64,000 nt of DNA from assembly GCA_002480495.1 (NCBI GenBank), contig DLCG01000004.1, positions 160,989 to 224,988 on the forward strand, read 5' to 3'. Under the pieces are notes generated by a model. It had not been told where the DNA came from and did no database searches. It saw only the letters and a list, made by a program, of their open reading frames with translations. Positions within the stretch are counted from its first letter, which is position 1, and every line of letters begins with the position of its first letter. The position numbers were made by a program, and so were the translations under genes. This DNA comes from Rhodobiaceae bacterium UBA7804. GTDB taxonomy: Bacteria > Pseudomonadota > Alphaproteobacteria > Parvibaculales > Parvibaculaceae. Of the stretch, positions 27,231-36,817 are shown one piece after another.

Positions 27231-29354
27231 ATGCCGGGGGGATCCTTCAATCGGCGAGAATTTCTGAAGCTGTTCGGCGCGACCGCCGGCTGCTTCGTGG
27301 CGACCGCCGCCGCAGCGCCTTTCGTGCCGCGCCTCGGCACCGCCCGCGCGGCCCCCGGCGCCTTCCATTTCCCGCAGGGTCTCGCCTCCGCCGATCCTCA
27401 GCCCGATGCTGTCATGCTCTGGACACGTGTCGAACCGATCGATCCGGGAGCTGCCCTGCCGAATGGCGACGTCGACCTCTATGTGCAGGTCGCCACGGAT
27501 CTCGATTTCGAGACGGTCGTGGTCGAACAGGCCGTGCGAGCGAGCTCCGGATCGGACCACACGGTCCGCGTCTTCGTGCAGGGCCTCTCTCCCGATACGG
27601 TCTATTATTATCGCTTCTACGCCGGAAGCGACCGTTCCCCCTATCCCGGCCGGACAAGAACCGCCCCCCTGCCCGGCAGCAAGCGCAGAGTGCGCTTCGC
27701 CGCGATTTCCTGCCAGAGCTATGAGGCCGGCTATTACGGCGCTCTCCGCCGCATGACGAACGACGACATCGAAGCGCCGGCGGAGGAACAGATTGACTTC
27801 GTGCTGCATCTGGGCGACTTCATCTACGAGCGCACCGGCGATGTGCCGGAGGATCGTACCGTCGCACGGCTCGTCGGGCCGCTGCCAGATGGAAGCGAGC
27901 CCTGGGAGCCGGACGGCACACATGACTGGTGGCGCAAGGGCGGCCAGGCTGCTGTGACGCTTGCCGACTACCGGCATCTCTACAAGACCTATCTCACCGA
28001 CCCGGACCTGCAGGCGGCGCGCGCCCGCTTTCCTTTCGTGCACACATGGGACGACCATGAATTCACGAACGATGCGTGGCAGAGCTATGCGAGCTATTTT
28101 GCCGATGGCGAACCGGCGCAGAAGCGCAAGGTGGCCGCGAACCGCGCCTGGTTTGAATTCATTCCTGCGGTTCTTTCGAACACGCCGAAATTTCACGGCA
28201 TTCCGGCACCCGCCCATGACTTCCGGAACAGAAATGTCGACGACACGCCGATGGGCGCATACGACGACGACTTCCTGTTCGAAGGCGACAATGCGCGAGC
28301 GCTTTCAACTCTGACCATCTATCGAACGCTCCGCTGGGGCGCGACGCTCGATCTCGTGCTGACGGATCTGCGCAGCTACCGAAGCCCGCCCGTTATCGAC
28401 GAAAATATCGATGCCCTGCTCGAGGGAGCGCCGGTCCCTCCGGTGCGCGTGGTGAAATTGCTCGATGCCGGACGAACGGCGAATGACGGCAATCCGCCAG
28501 CCACCATCTCCTACGCCGATCGCGAGATCGAAAATCCGCGCAAGGACGCACCGCCGGGCACGCATTTGGGCGGCCCGCAGAAGACCTGGTTCAAGGAGGT
28601 GATGAAAGCCTCCACGGCGACGTGGCGCGTATGGGCAAACAGCTGCCCGGCCTTGCAGGTGAGGCTCGACTTTTCGCGGATACCATTTGCTGGACTTGAG
28701 GATGGCTATGCCGCCACCGATGCATGGCAGGGTTATCCGGGAGAGCTTAAAGAACTCATGGCTTTCCTGAAGGATGAAAGAATCGGCAATGTGATATCGG
28801 TCGCGGGCGATCACCACGCCTTTGCAGCAGGCCGTCTACCTGTCGATCCGGACGCGGAAACGCTCTTCTGCCCCGCCGTCGAATTCATGACGGCGGCTAT
28901 CAGCTCTTCCTCCATGTATTCGATGGCGGATCGGGCGACGCGCGACAATGGCTTCTTCCATCGTGCCGTGGCGCTGCAGGATGAAAATGGAACACAGGCC
29001 AACTGGAATAATACGCTGGTGAACGGTCTGCGCGCCGGCATTCTCGTCAACTACACCAGCTCCGACTACCTCTTCGATCTGGTGCGCAACGAGCGCGCAA
29101 GTCCGGGGCTCGATTACATCGACTCCGATGCTCATGGCTACACACTCGTATCACTGGACGAGGAGAAGGCCGAAGCCGTGCTGGTGAATGTCGGCGATGT
29201 GCAGATAGACGCCGGGCCGGGCGGATCGAAGGTGACATGCAAGGCCCACTTCACCGTTAAGCCGTGGACCGGTGGCGAAGAGCCTGTGCTCGAAGGCCCG
29301 CTCTTCGAGGGCGTGCCGCCCTACCCCTGGAACAGGGAGAAGAAGGCCGGATAG
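27231..29354 (+). CDS. phoD: Tat-exported alkaline phosphatase D (PhoD family)
   Basis: 707 residues. The N-terminus is a twin-arginine signal (FNRREFLKLFG, then an Ala-rich hydrophobic core and ARAAPG), so the folded enzyme crosses the membrane via Tat; tatABC lie 16 kb away. The PhoD pattern is clear: N-terminal Ig-like part (FPQGLASADPQPDAVMLWTRVEP), VLHLGDFIYE and TWDDHEFTND with metal ligands, and VAGDHHAF. These are calcium/iron phosphomonoesterases or phosphodiesterases of the periplasm. Strong match except for the long middle, typical of the family. Usually phosphate-controlled, though I see no Pho box in its 86-bp upstream gap. Confidence 0.9.
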   Translation: MPGGSFNRREFLKLFGATAGCFVATAAAAPFVPRLGTARAAPGAFHFPQGLASADPQPDAVMLWTRVEPIDPGAALPNGDVDLYVQVATDLDFETVVVEQAVRASSGSDHTVRVFVQGLSPDTVYYYRFYAGSDRSPYPGRTRTAPLPGSKRRVRFAAISCQSYEAGYYGALRRMTNDDIEAPAEEQIDFVLHLGDFIYERTGDVPEDRTVARLVGPLPDGSEPWEPDGTHDWWRKGGQAAVTLADYRHLYKTYLTDPDLQAARARFPFVHTWDDHEFTNDAWQSYASYFADGEPAQKRKVAANRAWFEFIPAVLSNTPKFHGIPAPAHDFRNRNVDDTPMGAYDDDFLFEGDNARALSTLTIYRTLRWGATLDLVLTDLRSYRSPPVIDENIDALLEGAPVPPVRVVKLLDAGRTANDGNPPATISYADREIENPRKDAPPGTHLGGPQKTWFKEVMKASTATWRVWANSCPALQVRLDFSRIPFAGLEDGYAATDAWQGYPGELKELMAFLKDERIGNVISVAGDHHAFAAGRLPVDPDAETLFCPAVEFMTAAISSSSMYSMADRATRDNGFFHRAVALQDENGTQANWNNTLVNGLRAGILVNYTSSDYLFDLVRNERASPGLDYIDSDAHGYTLVSLDEEKAEAVLVNVGDVQIDAGPGGSKVTCKAHFTVKPWTGGEEPVLEGPLFEGVPPYPWNREKKAG

Positions 29355-29366
29355 GCCCCTGCCGGT

Positions 29367-29394
29367 TTGACGGATGGGCGTCACCCGCTAAGCT
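29367..29394 (+). promoter_or_regulatory. Sigma-70-type promoter candidate for the amidase pair
   Basis: TTGACG at 29367-29372, a 16-bp spacer, TAAGCT at 29389-29394. It lies 33 bp before the first amidase ATG and has the same form as the candidate at 11316. Confidence 0.4.
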
Positions 29395-29427
29395 TCTCGC
29401 CAAAGGAATTGGGGCGAGGAGATCGAG

Positions 29428-30855
29428 ATGAGCTTTTCCGACTACGCATCGCATGATGGGCTGGGCCTTGCCGAACTCGTAAGCAAGGGCGAGGTCAAGG
29501 CAAGCGAGCTTGCGGAAGAAGCGATCGGCCGGATCGAGAAACACAATCCGGCACTAAATGCCGTCATCCTGAAGCTCTACGATCTCGGCCGCGACATGGC
29601 GAAACAGCCGGTGGAGGGCCCCTTCAAGGGCGTGCCTTTTCTTCTGAAGGATGCCTTTGGCGACATTGCGGGATATCCGACAAGGCTTGCCTCCCGCTTC
29701 CGCGCGGAAACGCCCGCGAAGGAAGACACCGTTCTCGCCAGGCGCTTCAAGGCATCGGGCGTCACCATTCTCGGCAAGACGAATGTGCCGGAATTCACGC
29801 TGCTGCCGACGACGGAATCGAACCTTTATGGCGCCGCGCATAATCCGTGGAACCCGGATCACTCGACAGGCGGCTCTTCCGGCGGCGCGGCCGCGGCCGT
29901 GGCCGCCGGCATCGTGCCGCTCGCTCACGCAAATGACAGCGGCGGCTCGATCCGCATCCCCGCTTCAAGCTGCGGGCTGGTCGGCCTGAAGCCCACTCGC
30001 GCGCGCACCTCGCTCGGACCGGACTATGGCGATGTGCTGAGTGGGCTCTGCCACGAACATGTGGTGACACGCACGGTACGCGACTGCGCGGCCATGCTCG
30101 ACTGTATCCACGGCAACGAACCTGGCGATCCCTATGTCGCGCCGCCGGTAAAGGAAAGTTTCCTCGAGCAAACGAAAAGGATTCCGGGAAAGCTCCGCAT
30201 TGCCTTTTCAAAGACAAATCCGGCTGGAGCAAAACTTCACCCCGATTGTGTGAAGGGTGTGGAGTCTGTAGCGAAGCAGCTCGCCGATCTCGGACATGAA
30301 GTGACGGAGGCCATGCCCCCGCTTAACCCTGACGAACCGGGCAATCTCTTCCTGCCGCTCTGGGCGGCCTGGCTGTCCTCCGAAATCGAACTTGAAACGG
30401 CGCGGCGCGGGCGCGGGCCGAAGGAGGACGAACTGGAACCGCTGACGCGCGGGCTCTGGGAAGTCGGCAAGACGGTAAGCGCCGCGCAATATCTCCTGCT
30501 GGTGAAGGAAGCGCAGGGCCTCACGCGCCGCGTCGCGGGTTTCATGCAGAACCACGATGTATGGCTGACGCCGACACTCGCCTCACCGCCCATTCCGCTG
30601 GGCCTCATCAACGTGAATGAGCCAGACCCCATCGCGGCTTTCGCGCCTGCCGTGGACTATGTGCCCTTCACACCGATCCAGAACCTGACCGGCCAGCCCG
30701 CAATCTCGCTGCCGCTCTGCATGTCGGAAAGCGGACTGCCCGTCGGCATGATGTTCTCCGCGCGCTTCGGCGAAGAGGCGATGCTCTTCCGGCTTGCGGC
30801 GCAGCTTGAAGAAGCCATGCCCTGGAAGGAGCGGCATCCGGCGATATGGAACTGA
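29428..30855 (+). CDS. Amidase-signature enzyme, first of a tandem pair
   Basis: 475 residues. Amidase-signature hydrolases use a Ser-cisSer-Lys triad, seen here as Lys74 (FLLKDAF), Ser150 (GGSSGG) and Ser174 ([10 protein letters not shown]). The spacing of 24 between the two serines matches the family. Substrate not inferable; related enzymes include 6-aminohexanoate-cyclic-dimer hydrolase and fatty-amide hydrolases. No signal peptide. Ribosome site GAGGAG at 6 bp. The next gene begins 31 bp later and is a paralog of equal length, so they form one transcript. Confidence 0.93.
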   Translation: MSFSDYASHDGLGLAELVSKGEVKASELAEEAIGRIEKHNPALNAVILKLYDLGRDMAKQPVEGPFKGVPFLLKDAFGDIAGYPTRLASRFRAETPAKEDTVLARRFKASGVTILGKTNVPEFTLLPTTESNLYGAAHNPWNPDHSTGGSSGGAAAAVAAGIVPLAHANDSGGSIRIPASSCGLVGLKPTRARTSLGPDYGDVLSGLCHEHVVTRTVRDCAAMLDCIHGNEPGDPYVAPPVKESFLEQTKRIPGKLRIAFSKTNPAGAKLHPDCVKGVESVAKQLADLGHEVTEAMPPLNPDEPGNLFLPLWAAWLSSEIELETARRGRGPKEDELEPLTRGLWEVGKTVSAAQYLLLVKEAQGLTRRVAGFMQNHDVWLTPTLASPPIPLGLINVNEPDPIAAFAPAVDYVPFTPIQNLTGQPAISLPLCMSESGLPVGMMFSARFGEEAMLFRLAAQLEEAMPWKERHPAIWN

Positions 30856-30886
30856 GAAACGTCAACACGGCCAAGGGAGGATGGGA

Positions 30887-32314
30887 ATGGCTTTTGCGGA
30901 ATATGCGGATTATGACGGCCTCGGCCTTGCTGAACTTGTAAAGAAGGGCGAGGTGACGCCGCTCGAACTCGCGGATGCGGCGATCGAGCGCGCGGAACGG
31001 CATAACGGCACGTTGAACGCCATTGTCTACGAGGCTTATGACGAAGCCCGCGAAGCCGCGAAAGGCAAACTCCCGGATGGTCCCTTCAAGGGCGTTCCCT
31101 TCCTCATCAAGGATCTCGGCACGGAAGTGAAAGGCTGGCCGCGCACAAGCGGCAGCAAGTTCGTCGCCAACGTCGTGGACGACCATGACAGCCTGCTGGT
31201 GCGGCGCTACCGGGAGGCGGGCACCGTTCTCTTCGGCAAGACGAACACGCCGGAATACGGCATCACCGGCACAACGGAGTCGCGCCTGCTCGGCCCCTGC
31301 CGCAACCCGTGGAACCCGAACCACATTTCCGGCGGCTCCTCCGGCGGCGCGGCTTCTGCCGTCGGCGCGGGCATCCTGCCGCTTGCGCATGCGTCGGACG
31401 GGCTCGGCTCCATCCGCATTCCCGCCGCCTGCTGCGGCCTTGTCGGCATGAAGGTGACGCGCGACCGCAACCCGCAAGGACCGGATGATTTCGACCGCGC
31501 CATCGGTTTCAGCGTCGATCATGTGGTGAGCCGAACGGTGCGCGACAGTGCCGCGATGCTCGACGCGACGGGCTATCCCGAACCCGCCTCGCCCTACGCG
31601 CCCCCGCCGAAAGAGCGGCCCTACATGGAGGAAATCACCAAGAGCCCCGGAAAGCTGAAGATCGCCTGGTCCTCCGAGACGCCGGGCGGGAAGCCCATCG
31701 ACCCGGAAATCCAGTCGGCTCTCGAAAAGACGGCAGAGCTTCTCGGCAAGCTCGGCCATGAGGTCAGCCCACGCGGTCTCGGCATCGACTACCGCACGCT
31801 CTATCGCGCGCAGGGCGCGGTCTCGGGCTCGAACTTCGCGGCGGGCATGATGCGCCGGATCGAGATGATGGGCCGCGAGCCGGAAGAGCATGAACTGGAG
31901 CCGCTGACCTGGGCAGGCTTCAAGAATGGCAGCCGCCTCACCGGCGCGCAGGCCATGTGGGGCTGGCAGCAGCTTCGGCTTATGAACCGGCAGGTATTGT
32001 CGCTCTTCGACGATGTGGACGTCTATCTCTCGCCCGTGATGGGCAAGCTTCCGCCCGAAATCGGCTTCCTCGGCCCAGACCAGGAACCGCGCGAGCTGAA
32101 CAAGCGGCAGGGGCAGGTTTTCCCCTATACGCCGCCCTTCAACTTCACCGGCCAGCCCTCGCTCTCGCTGCCGCTCTGGCAGTCCGAAAGCGGGCTTCCC
32201 ATCGGGATGATGTTCACCGGACGTTACGCCGACGAGGCCACGCTTTTCCGCCTCGCCGCCCAGCTCGAAAAGGAATTGCCCTGGGCCGGGCGGAAGCCCC
32301 CTGTCTGGAATTGA
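30887..32314 (+). CDS. Amidase-signature enzyme, second of a tandem pair
   Basis: 475 residues from the ATG at 30887, which has AAGGGAGG at 6 bp; a longer frame reaches back into the previous gene but lacks support. Same family and length as its neighbour, with N-termini that align throughout ([21 protein letters not shown] in both). Triad residues are Lys75 (FLIKDLG), Ser151 (GGSSGG) and Ser175 (GLGSIRIPA). The two differ in the residues around the nucleophile (DSGGS in the first, DGLGS here), which suggests different substrates. Probably a tandem duplication. Confidence 0.92.
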   Translation: MAFAEYADYDGLGLAELVKKGEVTPLELADAAIERAERHNGTLNAIVYEAYDEAREAAKGKLPDGPFKGVPFLIKDLGTEVKGWPRTSGSKFVANVVDDHDSLLVRRYREAGTVLFGKTNTPEYGITGTTESRLLGPCRNPWNPNHISGGSSGGAASAVGAGILPLAHASDGLGSIRIPAACCGLVGMKVTRDRNPQGPDDFDRAIGFSVDHVVSRTVRDSAAMLDATGYPEPASPYAPPPKERPYMEEITKSPGKLKIAWSSETPGGKPIDPEIQSALEKTAELLGKLGHEVSPRGLGIDYRTLYRAQGAVSGSNFAAGMMRRIEMMGREPEEHELEPLTWAGFKNGSRLTGAQAMWGWQQLRLMNRQVLSLFDDVDVYLSPVMGKLPPEIGFLGPDQEPRELNKRQGQVFPYTPPFNFTGQPSLSLPLWQSESGLPIGMMFTGRYADEATLFRLAAQLEKELPWAGRKPPVWN

Positions 32315-32341
32315 GCGTCGGGGAGTGCTATCTCCTCGCTC

Positions 32342-33751
32342 ATGACGAAGGACATCGCACCCGTTCACGTGATCGGCGCCGGCATGGCGGGCTCCGAGGC
32401 CGCATGGCAGCTCGCAAGCGCGGGCTGCCCCGTGGTGCTGCACGAGATGCGGCCGCTGGTGAAAACAGACGCCCACCACACGGAGGGCTTTGCCGAGCTC
32501 GTCTGTTCCAATTCCTTCCGCTCGGACGATCACGAGCTGAACGCTGTCGGCCTGCTGCATGAGGAGATGCGCCGCGCGGGCTCGCTCATGATGGAGGCGG
32601 CGGAGGTCGCGCGCGTGCCCGCAGGCGGCGCACTCGCCGTCGACCGCGACATCTTCTCGAACTACGTCACGGAGAAGCTGACCGCCCATCCGCTGGTGAC
32701 GGTGGAACGCGGCGAGATCGCGGGACTTCCGCCCGCGGAATGGGACAAGGTCATCATCGCGACCGGCCCCCTCACCTCCGACGCGCTGGGCAAGGCGATC
32801 AGCGAGATCACCGGCGCGGACGAACTCGCCTTTTTCGACGCGATCGCCCCCATCATCTATCGCGACAGCATCGACATGTCGGTGTGCTGGTTCCAGTCGC
32901 GCTACGACAAGGAAAGCGAAGGCGCGACAGGGCCTGCGGGCGCGGGCAAGGACTACATCAACTGCCCGATGACGCGAGAGCAATATGAAGGCTTCGTCAC
33001 GGCGCTTCTCGAAGGTGGCAAGACCGAATTCAAGGAGTGGGAAAAGTCGACGCCCTATTTCGACGGCTGCCTGCCCATCGAGGTGATGGCGGAACGCGGG
33101 GCCGAGACGCTGCGCTTCGGGCCGATGAAGCCTGTTGGCCTCACCAATCCGCATCAACCCGACGTGAAGCCCTATGCCGTGGTGCAGCTCCGCCAGGACA
33201 ATGCGCTTGGCACGCTCTACAACATGGTCGGCTTCCAGACGAAGCTGAAACATGGCGAGCAGACGCGCATCTTCCGCACCATTCCGGGGCTGGAGAAGGC
33301 GGAGTTCGCGCGGCTGGGCGGTCTGCACCGCAACACCTTCATCAACAGTCCGAACCTGCTCGACGGAATCATGCGGCTGAAGAACGAGCCGCGTCTCCGC
33401 TTCGCAGGACAGATCACCGGCGTCGAAGGTTATGTCGAAAGCGGCGCGATGGGCATTCTCGCGGGCCGCTTCGCCGCCGCCGAACGGCTTGGAGCGGCCG
33501 TCGTACCGCCGCCGCGCACGACGGCGCTCGGCGCCCTGCTCGCCCACATCACCGGCGATGCGAACGCGGCGACCTTCCAGCCGATGAACGTCAACTTCGG
33601 CCTCTTCCCGGAGCCCGAGGTGCCGCGCGATGAAAACGGCAAACGCCCTCGCGGCAAGGCAAAGGCTCCGGCGCGCAAGCGCGCCTATACCTCGCGCGCG
33701 CTGCGCGATCTCGAGGCGTGGCTCCAGCCCCGCGCCGAAGCAGCGGAATAA
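32342..33751 (+). CDS. trmFO: Methylenetetrahydrofolate--tRNA-(uracil-5-)-methyltransferase
   Basis: 469 residues. FAD enzyme that methylates U54 of tRNA using 5,10-methylene-THF, the folate alternative to TrmA. The FAD-binding dinucleotide fold begins [15 protein letters not shown], and the cysteine in [12 protein letters not shown] is the conserved site. The C-terminal block [13 protein letters not shown] and NVNFGLFPE are family-specific. The end is Lys/Arg-rich. Its stop codon TAA (33749-33751) is directly followed by the stop of the convergent NDUFAF6-like gene with no base between. Confidence 0.96.
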   Translation: MTKDIAPVHVIGAGMAGSEAAWQLASAGCPVVLHEMRPLVKTDAHHTEGFAELVCSNSFRSDDHELNAVGLLHEEMRRAGSLMMEAAEVARVPAGGALAVDRDIFSNYVTEKLTAHPLVTVERGEIAGLPPAEWDKVIIATGPLTSDALGKAISEITGADELAFFDAIAPIIYRDSIDMSVCWFQSRYDKESEGATGPAGAGKDYINCPMTREQYEGFVTALLEGGKTEFKEWEKSTPYFDGCLPIEVMAERGAETLRFGPMKPVGLTNPHQPDVKPYAVVQLRQDNALGTLYNMVGFQTKLKHGEQTRIFRTIPGLEKAEFARLGGLHRNTFINSPNLLDGIMRLKNEPRLRFAGQITGVEGYVESGAMGILAGRFAAAERLGAAVVPPPRTTALGALLAHITGDANAATFQPMNVNFGLFPEPEVPRDENGKRPRGKAKAPARKRAYTSRALRDLEAWLQPRAEAAE

Positions 33752-34609
33752 TCAGATCGATTTCCTGATGCCGCGGCCCATGAGCCGGAGCTGCCGCCGG
33801 AAGGCGGGCACTTCAACTGGCATTCTGAACGGGTCGAAATCCGGTGCCGTGATCAGATCGAGATAGCGGTCGCAGAGCGAGGCCGGTAGCAGCGCGGGCA
33901 GGATCGCCCCATCGTATCGCCCGGCGCGAGCCGAAGCGAGGTGCGCACGGGCATGTCCCGCAACATCCGCAATGGCGCCACGCAGTTCCTCATTCGCATT
34001 GCCTGCCAGAACATCATGCGGATCGACATTCCGGGCGAGCAGGATATCGGCGGGAAGCATGAGCCTGCCCTGCGATGCGTGGAGCGGCAGCGCGCGCAGA
34101 AGGCCAGTCAGCGCATAGGCGATACCGGCATGGCGGATCGCCTCGTTTGCCTCCTCCGCCTTCACCTTGTCGAGGGCCTGGGCCGCAAGGGACATCACTG
34201 CGCTGGAGGTTGCCTCCGCATAGGCCTCGAGCGCACCAATATCCTCGAACACATCCTCCGAGAGATCGCGCTCGCGGGCATCCGCGAGTTTCGACAATTC
34301 ATCGAGCGGAAAAGCATCCGCTTCGTAGAGCGCGACGGCGGCGGCATGTCCACGCGTCTCGCCTTTCGGCAAGGCTTCCAGCGTCTCCCGCCACCACTGC
34401 AGCCGGATATGGCCCATCATCGGTTCCGTAACCGTTTCGGCGACGCGGGCGATTTCCAGGTTGTAGGCGTATAGCGCAATCAAGGCCGGACGTTTTTCGG
34501 CGGGAGCGAAGAGGAGCGTCAGAAAGCGGTCATGATCATGCGCCCGCACCTCATCGAGGCAGATGCGCATGCTCTCGCTCAAACCGTTCGCCTTGCCGTC
34601 CTTCGCCAT
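33752..34609 (-). CDS. NDUFAF6-like protein of the squalene/phytoene synthase fold
   Basis: 285 residues. The family blocks are present: ALIALYAYNLEIARV, MGHIRLQWWRETLEAL, and a C-terminal YLDLI...FRRQLRLMGRG. But both Asp-rich motifs needed for prenyl-diphosphate chemistry are gone: the first reads NLEIARVAE near residues 50-58, and the second reads ALTGLLRALPLHASQGRLMLP near 166-186. That fits the NDUFAF6 branch, which assists respiratory complex I assembly in mitochondria, rather than carotenoid or squalene synthesis. Bacterial role is inferred. Convergent and abutting with trmFO. Confidence 0.78.
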   Translation of the reverse strand: MAKDGKANGLSESMRICLDEVRAHDHDRFLTLLFAPAEKRPALIALYAYNLEIARVAETVTEPMMGHIRLQWWRETLEALPKGETRGHAAAVALYEADAFPLDELSKLADARERDLSEDVFEDIGALEAYAEATSSAVMSLAAQALDKVKAEEANEAIRHAGIAYALTGLLRALPLHASQGRLMLPADILLARNVDPHDVLAGNANEELRGAIADVAGHARAHLASARAGRYDGAILPALLPASLCDRYLDLITAPDFDPFRMPVEVPAFRRQLRLMGRGIRKSI

Positions 34610-34630
34610 GAAGTCTTACCTAAAACGAAC

Positions 34631-34653
34631 GGGGCCGCCATCAAGGCGGCCCC
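34631..34653 (-). terminator. Rho-independent terminator
   Basis: Perfect 9-bp arms GGGGCCGCC and GGCGGCCCC around a 5-nt loop. On the minus strand the stem is followed by GTTCGTTTT. It would terminate the PuuD-like gene whose stop lies 25 bp before it. A second small palindrome TTTCCTCGGCGAGGAAA overlaps that gap (34661-34677). Confidence 0.75.
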
Positions 34654-34677
34654 GCTGCAATTTCCTCGGCGAGGAAA

Positions 34678-35292
34678 TCAGTAGATGTTCTGCGCCGACA
34701 CCATGGCAAAAAGCATGGGGATCGACAGCAGCGTGTTGGTCCGCGAGAAAAGCATCGCCGTACGCGCGGCGGCGGGCTTCTGTTCGGCCGGAGCGTCCAC
34801 GATGCCAAGCGCGATCTTCTGGTTCGGCCAGATCACGAACCAGACGTTGAACCACATGATCGTGCCGAGCCACATGCCGATACCGATGGCGATGTTCTTC
34901 GGGTTCGCGAAGCCCTCGCTCGCTCCGAGCGTCAGCGCCTCGACGAGGTAGAAGTTCATCGCGGCCAGGATCAGACCGGTGACGATGGTCGCCATCGCAC
35001 CCCAGCGGAACCAGAACAGCGCAGCAGGCGCGATGACCTTGCTGACCGCCGGCTTCTGATCGTCCGGGATGTTGGGCATGTTCGGGATCTGAACGAAGTT
35101 GAAGTACCAGAGCAGACCGATCCACATCACGCCGCTGATGACATGGAGCCAGCGGAAGATGAACGCCCAGAAGGCGTGGCCGAGAGACGCGCCGTCCCAG
35201 CCATTGAAGTTGAGATACATCAGCAGCAGGATCGCTGCGAGAACGAAACCGGCGATCACCGTGTTCCGCAAGGAAGTCAGAATTGTTGCCAT
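34678..35292 (-). CDS. PuuD-like (urate oxidase N-terminal) membrane protein
   Basis: 204 residues from the ATG at 35292, with GGGGAGG upstream; a longer frame to 35376 lacks support. About six hydrophobic spans. Motifs typical of the PuuD/DUF989 membrane domain: FRWLHVISGVMWIGLLWYFNFVQ with the histidine, then LFWFRWGAMATIVTG and MWFNVWFVIWPNQKIALG. Full PuuD enzymes couple this domain to a C-terminal cytochrome c and oxidise urate; here only the membrane half is present and no purine-degradation genes are nearby. So it may be a related heme/quinone protein of unknown function. Confidence 0.75.
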   Translation of the reverse strand: MATILTSLRNTVIAGFVLAAILLLMYLNFNGWDGASLGHAFWAFIFRWLHVISGVMWIGLLWYFNFVQIPNMPNIPDDQKPAVSKVIAPAALFWFRWGAMATIVTGLILAAMNFYLVEALTLGASEGFANPKNIAIGIGMWLGTIMWFNVWFVIWPNQKIALGIVDAPAEQKPAAARTAMLFSRTNTLLSIPMLFAMVSAQNIY

Positions 35293-35461
35293 GGAGTCCT
35301 CCCCTCTGAATGCCAATCGCCGCATCAGCGGCCAGTAGGGATGGCAAGACGCGCCCCCAAAGCCCCGGGATGGCATGCCTCATCATCGTGCGACTCAATG
35401 TCGCCTTCTGCGGAAAAGCTAGGATTTTCCGGAAAGAAAGCCAAGCCCGGCAAAGCCCTAC

Positions 35462-35836
35462 TCAGACTACGGCAATGAATGCCGCAGCGACTCGCCGGTT
35501 TTCCGAGAGCATGAGGTTGTAGGTGCGGCATGCGGCGCCCGTCGCCATGACATCCGGGAAGATCGCCTGCGACTCAAGCCTGCGGCGCGCATCGGCAGGC
35601 AAACGAAGCGTGGTCTCGCCCGAACCGATGATTACGAAGTCAAAATGGCCGATAGCCTCAATGATGGGCGCGAGAGAAACCGGTGTGATTTCCTCGACCG
35701 ATTTCGGCATCCAGGGATAAAGACCGAGCGGCGTTACGATCACCGAGCCTTCGAACCGCTGCTCCGCAAGGCGGAATCCGCCATCGCCATAGGCATCCAC
35801 GGCCGGCTGCCCCTTGAAGCGCGGTTTCGTGCTCAT
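35462..35836 (-). CDS. Mth938-like (DUF498) protein
   Basis: 124 residues. Matches the small Mth938/DUF498 fold: IDAYGDGGFRL-like start (VDAYGDGGFRLAEQRFEGSVIV), FDFVIIGSGETTL and VMATGAACRTYNLMLSENRRVAAAFIAV. Human homolog is NDUFAF3/AAMDC-type, a complex I assembly factor; in alphaproteobacteria the gene regularly follows secDF. Six bp downstream of secF, so cotranscribed with yajC-secD-secF. Role in bacteria is inferred from homology. Confidence 0.85.
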   Translation of the reverse strand: MSTKPRFKGQPAVDAYGDGGFRLAEQRFEGSVIVTPLGLYPWMPKSVEEITPVSLAPIIEAIGHFDFVIIGSGETTLRLPADARRRLESQAIFPDVMATGAACRTYNLMLSENRRVAAAFIAVV

Positions 35837-35842
35837 GCCGGA

Positions 35843-36796
35843 TCAAGCCTTGCCGGACGCCTTTTCCTTTGCAACGCCGCCGAGACCGCCCGTCGTCGTA
35901 TCGCGAGTCACGCCAACGGCAAGCAGCACGGGGCCCGCGATGAAGATCGAGGAATAGGTGCCGATGAAGATGCCGAAGATCATGGCGAAGGTGAAACCGC
36001 GAATGACCTCGCCGCCGAAAATGAAGAGAGCAAGCAGCGCAAGAAGCGTTGTTCCCGAGGTCATTACCGTGCGGGAGAGAGTCTGGTTGACCGACAGGTC
36101 GACCAGCTCCGCAAGGTCCATCTTCTTGTACTTGCGCAGGTTCTCGCGAACCCGGTCGAAGACGATCACGGTATCGTTCATCGAATAGCCGACGATGGTC
36201 AGAAGGGCCGCGATCGATTGCAGGTTGAACTCCATTCCGAGCAGGCTGAACAGCGCGAGCGTCGCCATCACGTCATGCACAAGCGCGACGACCGAACCGA
36301 GGCTGAACTGCCATTCAAAGCGGAACCAGATATAGATGAGCATCAGCGCAACGGAGACGACAATGGCGAGAACGCCATCCTGTACCAGTTCGCCGCTCAC
36401 CTGGGGGCCGACCACTTCGACGCGCCTGTACTCGACACTGTCGCCAAGCACGCTCTTGATCTGCGATACGACGGCCTGAGACGCCTTGTCCGCATCTTCG
36501 CCCTTGGGAGACTGAACGCGGATCAGAACATCGTCCGGCTGACCGAATTGCTGAATCTGGACTTCGCCGAGACCAAGCCCGCCCAGATCGCTGCGAATTT
36601 GCCCGATATCGGCCGGCCCCTCGGTCGAGATCTCGACCAGGATACCGCCCTCGAAATCGATACCGAAGTTGAGACCGCGCGTGAAAAGCAACACGACCGC
36701 CGCGATCATGACGACGAGCGAGAAGCCCACAGCCACAAAGCGCCAGCGGGAGAATGGAATTTTCGTATCGTCGGGGATGAGCTTCAGATGTCTCAT
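35843..36796 (-). CDS. secF: Protein translocase subunit SecF
   Basis: 317 residues. With SecD and YajC it forms the accessory membrane complex that uses the proton gradient to pull preproteins through SecYEG. N-terminal membrane span, periplasmic domain with GLNFGIDFEGGI, and five further C-terminal spans including the family block IVGYSMNDTVIVFDRVREN and LSRTVMTSGTTLLAL. 21 bp after secD. Part of yajC-secD-secF-Mth938. Confidence 0.97.
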   Translation of the reverse strand: MRHLKLIPDDTKIPFSRWRFVAVGFSLVVMIAAVVLLFTRGLNFGIDFEGGILVEISTEGPADIGQIRSDLGGLGLGEVQIQQFGQPDDVLIRVQSPKGEDADKASQAVVSQIKSVLGDSVEYRRVEVVGPQVSGELVQDGVLAIVVSVALMLIYIWFRFEWQFSLGSVVALVHDVMATLALFSLLGMEFNLQSIAALLTIVGYSMNDTVIVFDRVRENLRKYKKMDLAELVDLSVNQTLSRTVMTSGTTLLALLALFIFGGEVIRGFTFAMIFGIFIGTYSSIFIAGPVLLAVGVTRDTTTGGLGGVAKEKASGKA

Positions 36797-36817
36797 GATG
36801 TCATTCTCTCCCGGCGA

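Noticed and set aside
30668..33547. 959-codon minus-strand open frame opposite the amidases and trmFO
   Set aside because: Shadow of three confident plus-strand genes.
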